Source of the DNA: Opisthorchis felineus | Lineage: Eukaryota; Platyhelminthes; Trematoda; Opisthorchiida; Opisthorchiidae | DNA length: 64,000 bases | NCBI GenBank assembly: GCA_004794785.1 | Contig: SJOL01007330.1 | Span: forward strand, 637,376 to 701,375 | Direction of reading: 5' to 3' | Shown here: positions 25,886 through 38,389 of the stretch, piece after piece | Layout: each line of letters opens with the position of its first letter | Numbering within the stretch: the stretch's first letter is position 1 | The notes under the pieces: generated by a model | The model's input: only the letters and a program-made list of their open reading frames with translations | What the model was told of the DNA's origin: nothing | Database searches by the model: none | Translations under genes and position numbers: made by a program

Positions 25886-26121
25886 CAGTTCCCGAGTTTC
25901 CCTCAACCTTGTGCTCTAATTGAACCCAGAATTCGCCAACTGTTCTCATTTGCACAAAAATTCGTTTTTCACGGGAGACTCAAATGAATTCCGACCAAAC
26001 CTCTTGTTATGCAACGGTCTTCTTCAACCGAATGTTTCAGTTGGTACGATATACGCTATATCACAGAATATTGTATAAACTTAACACGCTGCTCAAAAGG
26101 TCACCGAATCCCTCCGACAAC

Positions 26122-26162
26122 CAGCCATCGGTTTCATTCCTTTTGTGGCTCGATACGTAGAC
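26122..26162 (-). ncRNA. Hammerhead ribozyme motif, degenerate
   Basis: Second, tandem copy about 277 nt from the first. The GAAAC segment is intact but the CUGAUGA box has become TATCGAG. Confidence 0.45.
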
Positions 26163-26290
26163 ACATTCCCCGAGATTGCATCAACGTTATGTTCTACTGG
26201 AACCTCAAATTATACACAGGCCCTATGTAGAGTGCCTTGGTCTTATCGGTTAACTCAACTAAATTTCAGCTAACTATCTTGTCAATGATT

Positions 26291-27034
26291 TGATTCTGCC
26301 TATCAAAGATGTTTTCTCCTCGGCCGTACCAGGTTCCGAGATACGGCAGTCTGACAATGGAGGTAAGTAACTGACCACCAGTTTGTACTGAATGCGTGCC
26401 TGAATGGGCCGTTGTTTGCAATTGACAGTTTTTGCTGTCTGACCGCAACGACTTACCGCAATGGAAACTTACAATGATTATTCATCGCTCGAAGTTACAC
26501 CCTTGAAACTGTTCCATTCACTAGGGTTTTGCGTAAAAGCTCCAAGCAAATCAACTGCAGAAACCTCTCCAAAAAAGCCATAATCCCTGTGATTCATGAG
26601 ACAATCGGTGCACTGTAATGATCATTCGGAAACGAATTTCAAACAGCGCACATGACACGCACTCATCAATTGCATGGGACCTCCGAAAGTTGTAGAAATA
26701 TTGGATAGAAAATTGAACACCAAATGTAAGGTTGGCGTATGGAGCTGACAATTCTTTGGAAATGCGTCTTGTCTGGGGTTTAGTGCAAAGCTTTTACAGC
26801 ATGTCAAATTCAAAGGCCACTTGAAGGACGTCATCCAGTTGGAGTGATGCTGGCTAGTACACATAAGACCAACATTTTGACATAGCCGGCAGCCACATGA
26901 TCCTGCGTTCAACAGAGGAACTGGTGAATGAAATTGATCATGCGGCACATCTAGCCATACTGCACAACTCTACACTGATAAAGATCGGAGCAAAGTGTAT
27001 TGTGCAGATGCATTGTTTCAGGTACAAGGGGCTC
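26291..27034. other. No gene recognised
   Basis: No supported feature. A 108-codon minus frame at 26622-26948 shows no recognised domain. Confidence 0.4.
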
Positions 27035-27215
27035 GAAATGTCCCAATCATTAATACGCGAATGTTCTGACAGGAAGGTTCGTGGTTCGAACCCAAACTCT
27101 GCATCTTGACTGCTCCTGTCTATGGGTTGGGCAACTTGGCAGTATCTCAGCTCTCGTGCTTCCTGAACCGAAAGGATGTTACAGCTAAACGACCACTATA
27201 CTGTATTTAGCCTGA
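27035..27215 (+). mobile_element. Family 3 tRNA-derived SINE
   Basis: Box B GGTTCGAACC at 27083-27092, a decayed box A, and the body with GCTCCTGTCTATGGGTTGGGC and a decayed CCGAAAGGATGTTACAGC block. Plus orientation. Confidence 0.75.
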
Positions 27216-29480
27216 AGTTGTCGATTCACAGAATGCTTTGATTTGGTATTAAAATCCTGGCTGAATTGTTCTTACTAAGACGGTCCGCTTGAGGAAGAAA
27301 TAAATCCGTTTGATCACAGTGTCGCTACGTTTGTCATATGCGTATTGTGCTGTCAGAAGCGCAACTCACAAGAATGTAATCATTTGCTTGAGAACTCTAC
27401 TGCATTGCTTCCTGTTTTTTGTCGGCTAACCTCTCTGTGATGAGCACCTTAGGCTAGAGAGGTTGATGGTGTCACAGTGTTGGACCGAAACTCAAAACGT
27501 GATGGGCACAGCATTCCGTACGGCACTGATCGGCATTCCCGAATGATCGAGTCCGAACCGCAAATGCCGCATTATACTGTGTCTGGCCCTGTCACCGTTA
27601 GCCAGACAAGTGTCCAGTCGACATCACCTTATTTTTTGACGCGCACAATTCGCCTCATTCACAACACGCTTTCAGATGAATGATTAACACAGAAAATAAA
27701 CGGCGGAGTAATTGCTAACCCAAAGTTTCTCCACAGAATACTAGTGTGTGCGTGTCGCATGCATATTGGCCCAAATATAGACGGTCAAGATGGGGGGCTT
27801 AGGGGAAAAAGCAAAGAAAACCGCACATCATGGCATGACTACAATGCCAAGATTTGTCCCGTTTAAGAGATCACCACATAAAAAATTAACCAATTAGACT
27901 TGGCCACGCAAATGGACTTGTTTTGGCACAATAAAGATGTTGATCTGTCTGAACACGGCTGAGGTGTGAGCGCAGTTTACATGGTCTCATTCCTGCCCAC
28001 ATGGTAGCTGCCATAAGCCAACTGGCTGAATGAATTCCTTAAGATATTTGAATTCCCGTTCATTGTTGTGTCATTTTTTGACACCTACAAAGGTGTTGTT
28101 AAATTGTTTACACATCTGCATGTGATACCAATAGGCCGTGATGTCGTCAACCTGTGTTTCGTAGGGGAAAATGCACATGATTAGCGAAGCATCTGTACAC
28201 TATTCAAAGGTTTCATATGTTGGTACAATGGTACAAGTGGAGGTAACAAGATCAACGTCTTACGATTAGAAATTTCACTTTTCTACTCACTTTGCACCAA
28301 CTGTCACCAATATCCATGAGCTATGGTTGATGGTAGGGTTGTCTACGCAGATTGTGTCAAACTCTGTTGACAGCCTCAGGTTTAATGAATACACATGTGA
28401 TCGTGTCCATGAAGGAGTCATACGCCTGAAATGTAATGGCGGTGGTTGGGTTGGCTACGTGAGTTTGTTCAAACCCGGACTGGAGAGTGATGCTCTGGTG
28501 ATCAAACAATGCGCGATAAAACGGTTTTTTAGTACGTGGACGTAGGGACCAATGTCTGGGCCGCTGTTCCGTACTGTTATACCATCAATTTTGCGCTCAA
28601 CAAACGCAGTAAATCTAGAGGGCATACCAGATAATAAACAACAGTGTTTCGTGTCATGTTGGCTACGCGGACGGCCCAGAAATCATAAATGGCTCCACGA
28701 ATTTCAAGCTAGTCGAAGGAGAACTATACCTGAACCGGCCTTTAGACGGCTCAGGCTTCATACTACTGATCTTCTTTCGTTCGAGTAAAAGACCAGTGAA
28801 TCAGTTCAAAACGAGCTCTTTATCAATGTACATGGTGTATGTACACATTACGGGCATTTCACCCGCATTTAGGAAGTCATTTTCGGTCTGGAGACGTGTT
28901 TAGGGTCGTAGTACTGCTCAACGTCACCCAGAATCTGCATGTGTAAATCCATAGGGATTTGTGTGCCAGCAGAGTCGGACCACTGGATGATAGTGCATGC
29001 TTGCTGCAATACAAACGGTCTTCTTGGAGCTGGATGCGCTGCTGCGAACAAACAAGATCAACAGGCGAACTCGCATAGACTTGTTTTCAGCCACCGTTCG
29101 GTGGAAATTTGATTGCTTTACAATGACAGCCTGCTCCGCAGTTGCCGTTCCTCATCCGTCAATTGCTTTAAATTTCAATATAATGCAGAATTTCTCCCGC
29201 AACATACCATATCGTTCTATCTGCTGGAAGCTTTCCAGGACGAATTGTCGCGGTTGTTATGAGTAACTCGGTGGTACAGGCTTAGTATGGACGTAGTTCA
29301 ATCTCTTAGGAACTGAAGCAGACCTACTTTAACTTACCCACCGGGGCATCGCAACTGATGCTGCAAAGGATCGTCGGTCCCCACAAGCTCTATGTTGCTC
29401 AGACAGATGAATCCACAAGCTAAGTAGCTCCAACCGTTTACTGGTGTTGTTATTGATGGAACGTTCGTCGCGGGTCCTTT
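27216..29480. other. No gene recognised
   Basis: No supported gene. Two successive plus-strand frames (28327-28545 and 28552-28788) have non-repetitive composition but no recognised motif or clear splice pair. Confidence 0.35.
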
Positions 29481-29515
29481 ACGTTCCAGTATAAAAACAC
29501 CCCCACTCTGACAGT

Positions 29516-29854
29516 GTGTCAGTTTCGCCTTTTGTCAGCGCCAGAGTTCCCCATGATCCGAAAGCAAAATGCGTTTTTCTTCAACTCACTTTGAGTCTGT
29601 CGCTATATCGCAGTTCCGATCTTCGGTCTTTCTTCAACTACACACACGGCAATCAGAATAAATCTTACTGTCACGAGTGGGTGGACGAATGTAGAAATTC
29701 CTGTGAGACCACGCCTTTCATCTCATCTAGGACTGGGTTGTGTTCCTTTGCAAAAGGAAATTGGACTGTCCATCTTGTCATCCTGATCCAGAAGTGGATG
29801 ATAACGCATGATACAAATGATCAAGTCCGGTGTACAACTGTCCATGGCAGCTAG
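29516..29854 (+). CDS. Unassigned 112-codon frame with a cysteine cluster
   Basis: The frame contains a cysteine group in its middle (C-x6-C-x3-C-x11-C, starting at SYCHEWVDEC near residue 51) next to two N-glycosylation-like NxS/T sites (NKS, NWT). A pyrimidine-rich stretch ending in CAATCAG near 29657 could be a splice acceptor just before this part. No signal peptide or recognised family is visible. It may be an exon of a secreted or extracellular protein, or chance. Confidence 0.2.
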   Translation: MSVSPFVSARVPHDPKAKCVFLQLTLSLSLYRSSDLRSFFNYTHGNQNKSYCHEWVDECRNSCETTPFISSRTGLCSFAKGNWTVHLVILIQKWMITHDTNDQVRCTTVHGS

Positions 29855-32800
29855 ACGGCACTGACGGTTTTCATGAGACAGAAGTTAAGCAGATCCACCG
29901 AACTGTAATCCAAACATTTGAAAGGCATAAAATAATCCTACAATATGGCCAAAGTCTTTCTGGAATGAACAACTCCATGTCATTTACGTTTTTACCAAGC
30001 ACGAACGTATAACCGCGACATTCGAGATGAATGACAGTACAGTGTTGGTAAAGTCTGACATAGAATATCCAGATGGATGTGTAGTATGCCCCGGAATATG
30101 GTCGTCACATCACAAGAACTGACAAATACGGACAGGGATTTTTCTGGCCTCATTGAAATGGCCTTATCTTAGTCGAATGGGTAAATTAATTTAGGTTCGA
30201 TTTTCCAGCGAGAAGTCTGGATACGCTTGCTACAAATGAAACAAGAAGACAAGCTATCGACCTCTTGTTCGCCGGAGGGCTGTACTGTCAGGGCTGTTAG
30301 TCTAAGTATCACAGGACCCTCCCTCAGGTGTGCACCAAGCAACCAGCTCAAGGATTAATAACACAGAACCGTTATTGTCAACTGTGAACACCCTGCTGCG
30401 CGACGAACCGAACGTCTCTCTAGTCCAGATATCTTGAGGTTCGAATCTGCCTCCAGACGAAAGTTCATCAGCTTCCCTTCTGCTTTCTGTTATTTGCAGT
30501 TTCCGAATGCCAAACAAACACTGAAATTTCATTGGACACACTGCTAAACTGTTTGCAAAATTGACGGTTTAACCTCCATTTTATAGACATTGAGCAAACT
30601 TCTCGTCAGTGTTTATCTCTATCCATATCACATGATATCATGCACGCTATTTGTGAGAAGACTGTTTACTCCAAATAGCAAACCCGTCTCGTTACCTCTC
30701 ACAGCTTGTGCAAACATCCTTCCCCATCCGTAACTGCCAGACAGCAGCGCACAGTCTGTTGTTTAAACTGGTCAGACTCTCAAAGCAAGTACAACTTTTT
30801 TATGGCCAGAATTAACAATAACGTTTTTGGAATCGGCTTGTTCTGGGTTAATTGAGACTTCGTCCAATAAAACCGTTTTTCAACCATCAGACACCATCAG
30901 ACACCTCGTTTGGCTAGTTATCTATACTTGACAAACGAGAGCTGACAACAGTACGCGCTTCTATTGGACAAGAACGTTGTAATTGAGTCATTCAACTTGT
31001 GAACTGATCCATCGCCTACAAAAGTTGTGCTCCTGACTGCTTGAGTGGTCAAGTGACCCCAAAACAGGCTGCCTCAACTTCGTATATGCCCAGTTTCTTC
31101 TGGTCCCTGGGATCTGTCCAAAGTAGACGAGGGCGTATATGTAACTTTCTAGAATACGTCAATTCCCATGGCAAATTTCCAAAAACTTCACGTGAAAAGT
31201 ACGATATCAGCGCCGGGGAATTTGCCGAATGTATCCTTCAGTGGCTGGCTGAAAATAATTTCTTAGCTTGCTGGATACTGTCATTTCATTTATAAATGTG
31301 ATTTACTACAAGATACCCTCGAGAATGCTCGAAGGAATTCATAGTTTGTTTCATACTAACAAAGATGAGGGATAGAGAGAAGCCCAATTCCACAGTTCGT
31401 ATGTGGGATAATATACATCATTGTTCACGTATCTCCTTGTTTACAATAGTCTGGTCAAAGGCTGGGTATACCACCTCCCTAAGAAACTTTTTCCGTCAGA
31501 GTGACATCAGGCTGACCGTCACGGCTTGGCTCCAAACGCCAAGATCTGACTGATGTAAGCAGGCGTTGGAAAGCCACTTAACGGTGACCCTAGATAACTC
31601 AAAAGCGTCGGACGGAAACATTCAGTATATAGTTTTCAAGTCTTCCCAAACAGTTTAGGAATATGCAACATATACTCCACAAATTGTAACAGTTACGTTC
31701 CTGGTGGTAAAACAAGAAATATATGACCAGGAAACCCGCTTAAAAAGGCCAGTCTAATTATTCCTAGATTGGCCTTAATGAAGGTTGCATAAACCACTAA
31801 CGATGCTGACGGACGCAACTTTGTCATGCATGCAATGGCGTCTCTGGTTCCTACTCGCTGCTTCGACTGCCAAGCCCGCCGTCCATCACCAAAAACCCAA
31901 TGAGAGGAAAATTTGGGTGCCTCTAATTGTGACCTATAGGCTACTACGCTCATTGTCAAAGTCCCGTCAATGTTCGAGAAGTATTCTGTGGCAGCTGAAA
32001 ATTGCAGCTGTGCTATCGGTTTTGACGAAGAACGGAGTCATTGAAAATCTTTACTGGAAAAAAATTTTGAAACACCATGCTGATAAGATTTGCTCTCAAC
32101 AGATGAACAAGGCATGATACAGATCTCCCTCTAGGGGGACCAATTCAAGTGACTATCTCAAAGCGATGTATTTTGTCAGATAGTCTTCTCTGGAAGGGGG
32201 TTTGTTACTTGACCCTGCTTCAAGGATTCAGAAACAGTTTATTTATTCCAGTGGTTGACTTGTCTAATGGACGGGTTTTCCACTGAGCTCAAGTTCATTT
32301 CAATGAACTTCAATTTCGGTTCATGAAAACTACGTGAGAACTGGCAACTTAAACCTTTAACCAAAGTCCAGTTGGTTACTAACTGTGGTCATCCTATCGA
32401 GTGCCGTTTGTTGAAATTTGAAGGCAAATCATAACCAGACTACTAATAAGAAGGACAGAGTTCGAATTTACCTCGGAATAAATCATGTTTGTTCGGGACG
32501 GGAAATTGCTGTACAGCAACCGGTGACTTATTAGGGGGGGGGGTACTATTCAGGAAGGGGGAGACTTTGAAACATGCTCCAAGATCGCATAGAACTCTCC
32601 ATCAAATGTCACTTCCATATAAAGTTATGGTATGAAGCATCTTTATCGTTTTCCTCTGAGCTGCTTTAACTTGGGGGACTCAACACGTCACTGAATTTGC
32701 AATGAAGTCTAATCTTCTGTTCACAGAACCTGTAGCGGTCACTCACTAGATCAAGCGCCACAAACACTCAAATCACGTAACAATTCCTGTCCCACTTGCA

Positions 32801-34069
32801 ACCTCAACCGACAGCATGAACACTGCAATTTCCCATCCATTTTTGTTTACGCGGCTACCACCTGCGTCACGCGCCAGGCTTACGAACTTCAACCACATGA
32901 GGTCAAGTTTTATTCATGTTCGTGCAATTAGCAAACACGAATTGACACCCCTCTCTTCACACTGCACACAATAAATAGGCCAGCAACTCGGCTCACATAC
33001 ACACACACGCACACACTTGCGCGCACAGGATAGGAAGTCAAGTCGGGAAATCTGTTGAAACAGTGTAATAATACAGATATTTCACCACAAACAGTTTTAC
33101 TCGCGTAATGCACGCTCGGTAGTCGGCTAATCAATTATACGGGGTAGAAGAAATACCCTCTTAAGGAGACATTACCATGCTCGAATATCGGTTCGTGAGT
33201 TGTTTCTCATAGAAAGACAGGTGATAGCTAAGTCTGCAAGTCATCCAGTAGTGATCCTTATAATCACGTGGTGTTCGCTTTGCGCGGGGGAGATACCGGA
33301 ATGGCGGAATTTCCTCTGGAGGGCGGCGACGCTTCCTTGTGAAGTGGAGGAACAAAACACCGTGCTGCACCGAGGCAATAAATTGAAATTACATACGGAA
33401 ACTTAATAGTTTTGCTGATGAAAGACGGAGCTCATCGTGTTCTTCGAAGTGAGTGCCTGAAACCCAGATTAGTGTGACGTTAGGAGCTTGTTCACTGGAC
33501 TCCACCAGGCGTCTTGTAGTCTATGTGCCTCAGGATGCTTTCAAATGGGAGCCCGGAAAACCTTATGATTTGTTAGAAATTTATAAATCCCTAAATTAAT
33601 TTACTTTGGCTATCTGCTACTTCAGGATAAATTGATGGTTGGCCACAAGAATCTTGCAGATATTGATCCAGTGTTGGTTCAGGCGACTTTTGTTGTAGAT
33701 GGCCTGTGAAACTAGATGTCCGGCATCGGCGTCAACAATGTCGATCCAGGAGTTCAGCTGATCACCATGAAGATAACACCATTCTCGAAGATGCTTGGGG
33801 AGCAAACATAGCTCTGATAGTGGCAAACACTATTTTCAAACCCTTAGAGTCGACTTTGTTCGATTAGCTGTTTGAGCCGAGCGATGTCAAAGCACCGACA
33901 CCAAAACAACTCCCTAGTCGACACATGGTCCTGGGGTTCTCAGGGGCCAGTGGTCGAAAATTTCTATCTGTCTATCCAAATGGTTCATGACCTAGATCGT
34001 AGTCCGACAGTTTGAGAGGGTCGAGGCATATGATCTATGAAACAGTCTCTAGTGTCACTCTGTTCATCG
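29855..34069. other. No gene recognised; simple repeats present
   Basis: About 4 kb with no supported gene. It contains a run of Gs at about 32534-32543 and a (CA)n-like tract at about 32995-33027. A 110-codon plus frame at 31785-32117 has no recognised domain. Confidence 0.4.
32995..33027. repeat. (CA)n-rich simple repeat
   Basis: ACATACACACACACGCACACAC-type tract with interruptions. Confidence 0.8.
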
Positions 34070-34667
34070 CTAGAATTGAGTGCTGACAGAGAAAAGACCT
34101 TGGTTATTGAGACATTGATCTCAAGGTCAAAGGAAGAAGCCCGCTGCTAGATTTTACTAAGGACCTGCTATATATTATGGGGATCTGCAGCAAGAACTAG
34201 CATTTCATCCGCGAATTCAAGGCTTTTGATCGACACATTCTGTCCTACCTCAATCCCATACTGTCCCTTGATGGCTTAGAGCCCTTTCCAATCAACTGCA
34301 AACGTGTATACCATGGAGGATAGTGACGAGCCCTGTCGAACCCTAGGAAGACAAGTCTAAGTTTGACAATCTTCCTCCATACATGCAGCCACGCGGTGTC
34401 GTAGCCGCGTAGTAAGACCGTAACAAACTGAATGACTTCGCGGCATACCTTCCGATTCCAATATACGCCACAGTGCTTGTCGGTCCACTGAGTCGAAAGT
34501 CACAAGGAAATCGGTGAATCTGGCGTTTGTGTCATTTGTGTCATCGTCCTAGAGCACGGCGTGTAGTGAAGATTTGGCTGCTGTAGCCTTTTCTCAGACG
34601 ACAACCTCTCTGGTGCGTGTCTTTTGTTAGCAAAGCGGTCCATAAGAAAGGTAGCATATTTGACAGG
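34070..34667 (-). mobile_element. LINE reverse transcriptase fragment (RTE-like), decayed
   Basis: Read on the minus strand, three reverse transcriptase blocks appear in the right order: a decayed 'GFRPGRG..DQIFTLRR' block near 34580-34640, FDSVDRQALWRILE at about 34455-34500, RVRQGSSLSSM..FAVDW at about 34288-34344, and the catalytic block LEFADEMLVLA at about 34190-34221, where the family normally has YADD. In-frame stops follow (near 34165-34185), and the blocks sit in more than one frame. The third catalytic-box residue is still Asp but the fourth is Glu, and with the stops this cannot be active. The fragment ends at 34667, where a family 1 hammerhead repeat abuts it. Confidence 0.8.
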
Positions 34668-35062
34668 AACACATATCTGCATAACAAAATGGTTTTGACG
34701 AGAAACTCATTTGGATCGCAGCTGAATCTTTCGTTTATGATGTTCTTAAGCAACTGAATGTGCTGCACCAGGCCGCCTCATGTTTCAATTGGTACCATAA
34801 TCGAGATATCACAATACAACTTATAGACGTAATACACTACTCATAAGGCTGCTGAAAACCCTACGACAGAATACGACCGGTCTGCCACTTATTGGTGTCC
34901 ATCAGGTAGGTGCATTCCCCGAGTTTCCGTCAACCTGATGCTCTACTTGAACCCAGATTGCACGAAATTCGGCAAGTACACTCATCTGCACACTATATTG
35001 ACGAGCGACTCACCCGGTTGTAGAAGAGTTTTAGGCAAACTTATGTGTAGTGTATTACGTCC
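34668..35062. repeat. Family 1 hammerhead repeat abutting the LINE fragment
   Basis: Minus-oriented body from about 34668 (GGTTTTGACGAG, then CAGCTGAATCTTTCGTTTATGA), running into a full minus-oriented terminal block (34827-34859), ribozyme remnant (34871-34913) and body. It closes with a short plus-oriented block (35010-35062, GTTTTAGGCAAACTTATG and GTGTAGTGTATTACGTC). So it is a tandem of about 1.4 minus units with a foldback plus end. Confidence 0.75.
34871..34913 (-). ncRNA. Hammerhead ribozyme motif, degenerate
   Basis: CUGAUGG in place of CUGAUGA and CAGACC in place of GAAACC. The stem-III palindrome ACCGGU and the cleavage triplet GUC remain. Confidence 0.5.
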
Positions 35063-36847
35063 AGATGCGGTGCGTAGATTGGGCTGAGGAAGCAATCGTC
35101 TTCCGGATGGTTGTCGTAAAAGACGAAATATTCTCGCATGGTCATCGATATTTGACACAGTTTCCAGACTAGTCCCCAGTTGATCCAGTAAGGATCTTGG
35201 CCTTCCTGGCAGACCAGGTTACTTGGAAACGGAGTATTGGGTAGTTAGACGAGCTTGACAATCTCACCTTAGCTTGGCTTGATAACCACATGGTGATCTT
35301 CGATATCCAGGGCTTCAATCCGTTTGGCGCAGTTCCTGGTTGACCAATTGCAAAATCTGGAATCGTACCCAACACACTCCAACACTGCGTACTGACCTTA
35401 ACAAGCACTACAGAACAGGCTTTGAATATTGCGATGGTCCTGTCGGACAGAGATCGCCGCTTATTCGAGCAATCGATAAGTATTTCAGACGAGCTTTCAG
35501 ACGCAGCCTAAGGTTTGCTGGCACGATACATTGCTTTTGCCTTTTTGTAGGAATAGGAGGCCTCAATGTATGAAACTAATCTACATGCCACTAAGATGTA
35601 GTCAGTGAGCCGGTGAGCCATGTGACCACTTTTCGAGTTAATAGGTGCTTTTGAGGTTTTGGAAGTGCGTACTGGGAATGCAAAACCGATTAAACTTGGC
35701 AAAGTTAACGAGCCTGTCACCATTTTCACAATGAGAAACGAGACCTGCACTCTGAGGTTTCGCAAGGTCCGTTGTGGGTATTCCAGCCACCAGCTACTAC
35801 AAGCACGTCGCACCGCGGTAGTCAGTCAGCAACCCATCTTTGACTTGTTGCTCATGTCGGTGGAATTCTCGAGTTGGTGGACTCGAATGCCAGTGGCGCA
35901 GCTTGAACCAGATTTTTTAGTGCACAATCCAAACCATATTGACCGCAACTATCTTAAGGACCACTGTGATGGAGTCAGAAGAGGCGGTTTGAACTTGAAT
36001 TCCACAGCGGCCATGTCCAGTTATGTGAATTTCGGAGAAACAGGTTACAGTGACTGCATGATCGTGAGGGGTGCGCATATTATTGGTTTGCCTCCCAACA
36101 TTTAAGATGTCCTAACATTCGAACATTTGGCATGAACGAGTTGCCTAAGACTGAGTTTTACAGCTTGCTTTCTGGTCAACCCAGCCACTTGGAAGGCCGA
36201 AGGAGCATTGCCTAACGGGGACGCCGTAGGGCGATAAGTGCCCTTGGAGAAACATATCATGAAGTTTCCTGAAGGTTGTTACGGATTACCTTTCTAGTGG
36301 GAGCCGACTTTTGTTTGAGGTCGCACCTCTAGCCTTTGCGTGACTAAGTGCAAACTGCAGGGCGGCATTTTGAGTGTACTGTGTGGCAGGACCTTCATCT
36401 TGGCCGGCGCTGTCGGTTTGAAATAAGGGTTTAGCCAGTTCCTCTACACGGGCAACTAGTGAAGAGTCAGTTGTGTTATAGCCCGAGACACCCGCTGCTG
36501 CTTTATTGGGAACAGCCTCGCCACAAGAAAGCAGTGAATAGAATTCCTTCAGCAGAGGCTACATGGTAACATGCCGTTTGGGGGCGTTTCAATGGGATGC
36601 AAGGATGACGTTTCGGTTTTCCCGAAAAACTCACGCCCTATTGTGCTAAGGCATTACGTTCAAACTGCGTCAGTTTCAGTCAGCACTGCAGCTATTCGAT
36701 TCCTCAACAGCTTGTGTTGTGAGCGTATCTTAGGGTCCAAGCTCACTCGTGTACAACCAAGAAGAGCTTGTTGGTTATGTGGGGGGATTTGGAAGATTTC
36801 CCCCTTCAAGTGAAGCTAATTTATATTGAAGAGCCGACTAGCTCAGA
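35063..36847. other. No gene recognised
   Basis: No supported gene. A 148-codon plus-strand frame (35659-36105) is the longest here and shows no recognised domain. The opposite strand also has a 101-codon frame. Confidence 0.35.
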
Positions 36848-37200
36848 GGAATAAAACTCACATGATGAGTGAAACTTTAATCTGAGAATTCCTCACTCGA
36901 GAAGCCAGTCAACACGTGTAACCACGTGAGGTGGATCCCGTATTTGAGGGATGAGTGGCGCCATATCCTGTCCAACTGAAAGCCAATCAAACGACGGTTC
37001 AGCGGATCCTGGCCGAACAGTTAAGTGTTCAAGCTACCAGTAACGGGGATGTCGCGAGTTCGAGACTCCCCGTAGTTTCGTGAGATGCACACTACTAATA
37101 ATTCCCAGCGAGGATGAAACACGAGCACAGTACTTCTGGGCTTTTCAGTGTAGATTGGCTTCACTTAAAGGACAAATTCTTCATCAAGAAGAGCCTGATA
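36848..37200 (+). mobile_element. Family 2 element: leader, tRNA-like head, hammerhead
   Basis: In order: leader with GATGAGTGAAAC and the palindromic ACACGTGT..ACCACGTGA region (near 36915-36930); tRNA-like head with TGGCCGAACAGTTAAG (box A-like, about 37009-37024) and GAGTTCGAGACTCC (box B-like, about 37056-37069); then the hammerhead region (37087-37133) and the tail CTTTTCAGTGTAGATTGGCTTCAC. Same order as the copies at 42060 and 47630. Schistosome Sm-alpha, a Pol III-type element with a hammerhead, is the known analogue; sequence identity was not tested. Confidence 0.75.
37087..37133 (+). ncRNA. Family 2 hammerhead motif, degenerate
   Basis: CUAAUAA in place of CUGAUGA; GAAA box kept. 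Two G-to-A changes in the core make it inactive. Confidence 0.5.
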
Positions 37201-37355
37201 GTCGGGCGGACTAGTGCAGCAGCTCTGCTGATGTTAAAAACCGATTGTTACGACAGTCAGCTGGCATATTCTGTTTAGTTGCACACAGCGCTACAAAAAT
37301 TGCAAGAGCGATTTCGGAGCGATTTCTCATTCGATTTTGGCACTTTGTCTTTCAG

Positions 37356-37610
37356 AGGACTGTTGTGGGGGTGAAAATCCGCACAGCCAGTGTTACCTCA
37401 CTTTGTGAGAGAAAAGACGGGCTTGCGGTCGGTTTCTTCCGTTGGTTCATCCGGATTTGGAGGTCAAATGCTGTTAGGTTTTTCGGTTTAGTACGAAGTC
37501 CGAAACGGAATCGGAACCAGTTGAGCATATCGGAAATAGAAAGGTTTAGCATGACACAGTATAAACCATCTCCAACAATAATTTTGCAAATGAGCTTAAT
37601 TAAAGTACAG
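37356..37610 (+). CDS. Candidate internal exon (85 codons, phase 0-0)
   Basis: A strong acceptor (GGCACTTTGTCTTTCAG, pyrimidine-rich) ends at 37355, and a donor ACAG|GTAAAA lies at 37610/37611. The 255-bp interval is open throughout in the frame that starts at AGG, giving exactly 85 codons and symmetric phase 0. The product is basic (RSPKRNRNQ near its middle) with a hydrophilic C-terminal part (SISEIERFSMTQYKPSP). No family recognised. It would join in frame to the candidate plus-strand exon at 40251. The next supported feature on the other strand is the 38657 exon of the minus-strand model, which conflicts with a simple gene layout. Confidence 0.35.
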
Positions 37611-38389
37611 GTAAAAAAAAGTCGGTAGATGACCATATCTGGGAACTTGGCATAGAAATAGAGTGACAGATATAATCTCAAGTAAGACGAGAGGAGAAAA
37701 CGTTCGAATCCGAAAATGATATATCGGCAACACTGGAAGACACCGTCAATCCTAGTAACAGCATGTGTTCTTGGTCAGATTTCGTTAGTTGAACACTGAC
37801 GCTATCCATCCAGCGGACAAAGATTTCCGTTTTTTGGCATCGCTTCACTACACGACGAAATCTGGCTTACGGGTTCGAAAGTTTTCTTCACGCGTTACTC
37901 ATCACTGCAGTAGTTTGTTATGTGCCTCACAAATGGATCATGTTGTACAACTATCCTCGCATTGTTTGGCGCCATTCCGTGTGTCTACGTCCAGTCTGGA
38001 AAGATATATAGATTTCAGCACCCAGGACTTGTTACCACAGTAGACGTACACAAGGCGTTTCGGCAATGTTATTTTGTAAATGATAATCGGCGAAGCAAAA
38101 AGCCCTATGCTGCACGCCGTCATCGTTCGAAAGGGGCCAACTTCTGCCCCGACACGACGCTGGGGATAACACACGATACTGAATTTAGAAATTTCCCAAA
38201 TACCACATCCATTTACAGTATGTTGTTTGTCTATACGTCACGCCCGAGAATACGTACTTATTTCTGTCGACATTTCGTACAATACAAGGCGGATCAACCA
38301 CAAAGCATTCAAATGTCCGTTTGTGTCAGGCCCTCTGCCCTTACCCGGCATACTTGTTCGGAAATCCGTATGAATATGGCTCATGATCT

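Larger units (their letters stand above)
25559..26290. repeat. Family 1 hammerhead cluster with inverted and tandem units
   Basis: Three parts. A minus-oriented body fragment (25561-25600) is fused directly to a plus-oriented terminal block (25602-25631). After a 170-bp spacer, a minus-oriented unit (25801 to about 26070) is followed in tandem by a second minus-oriented partial unit (about 26075-26290). The terminal blocks at 25602-25631 and 25801-25830 are perfect reverse complements of each other over 30 nt. Ribozyme remnants lie at 25845-25885 and 26122-26162. Confidence 0.75.

Noticed and set aside
35659..36105. 148-codon plus-strand ORF
   Set aside because: No domain, no strong acceptor/donor pair, and another long frame on the opposite strand; left unannotated.
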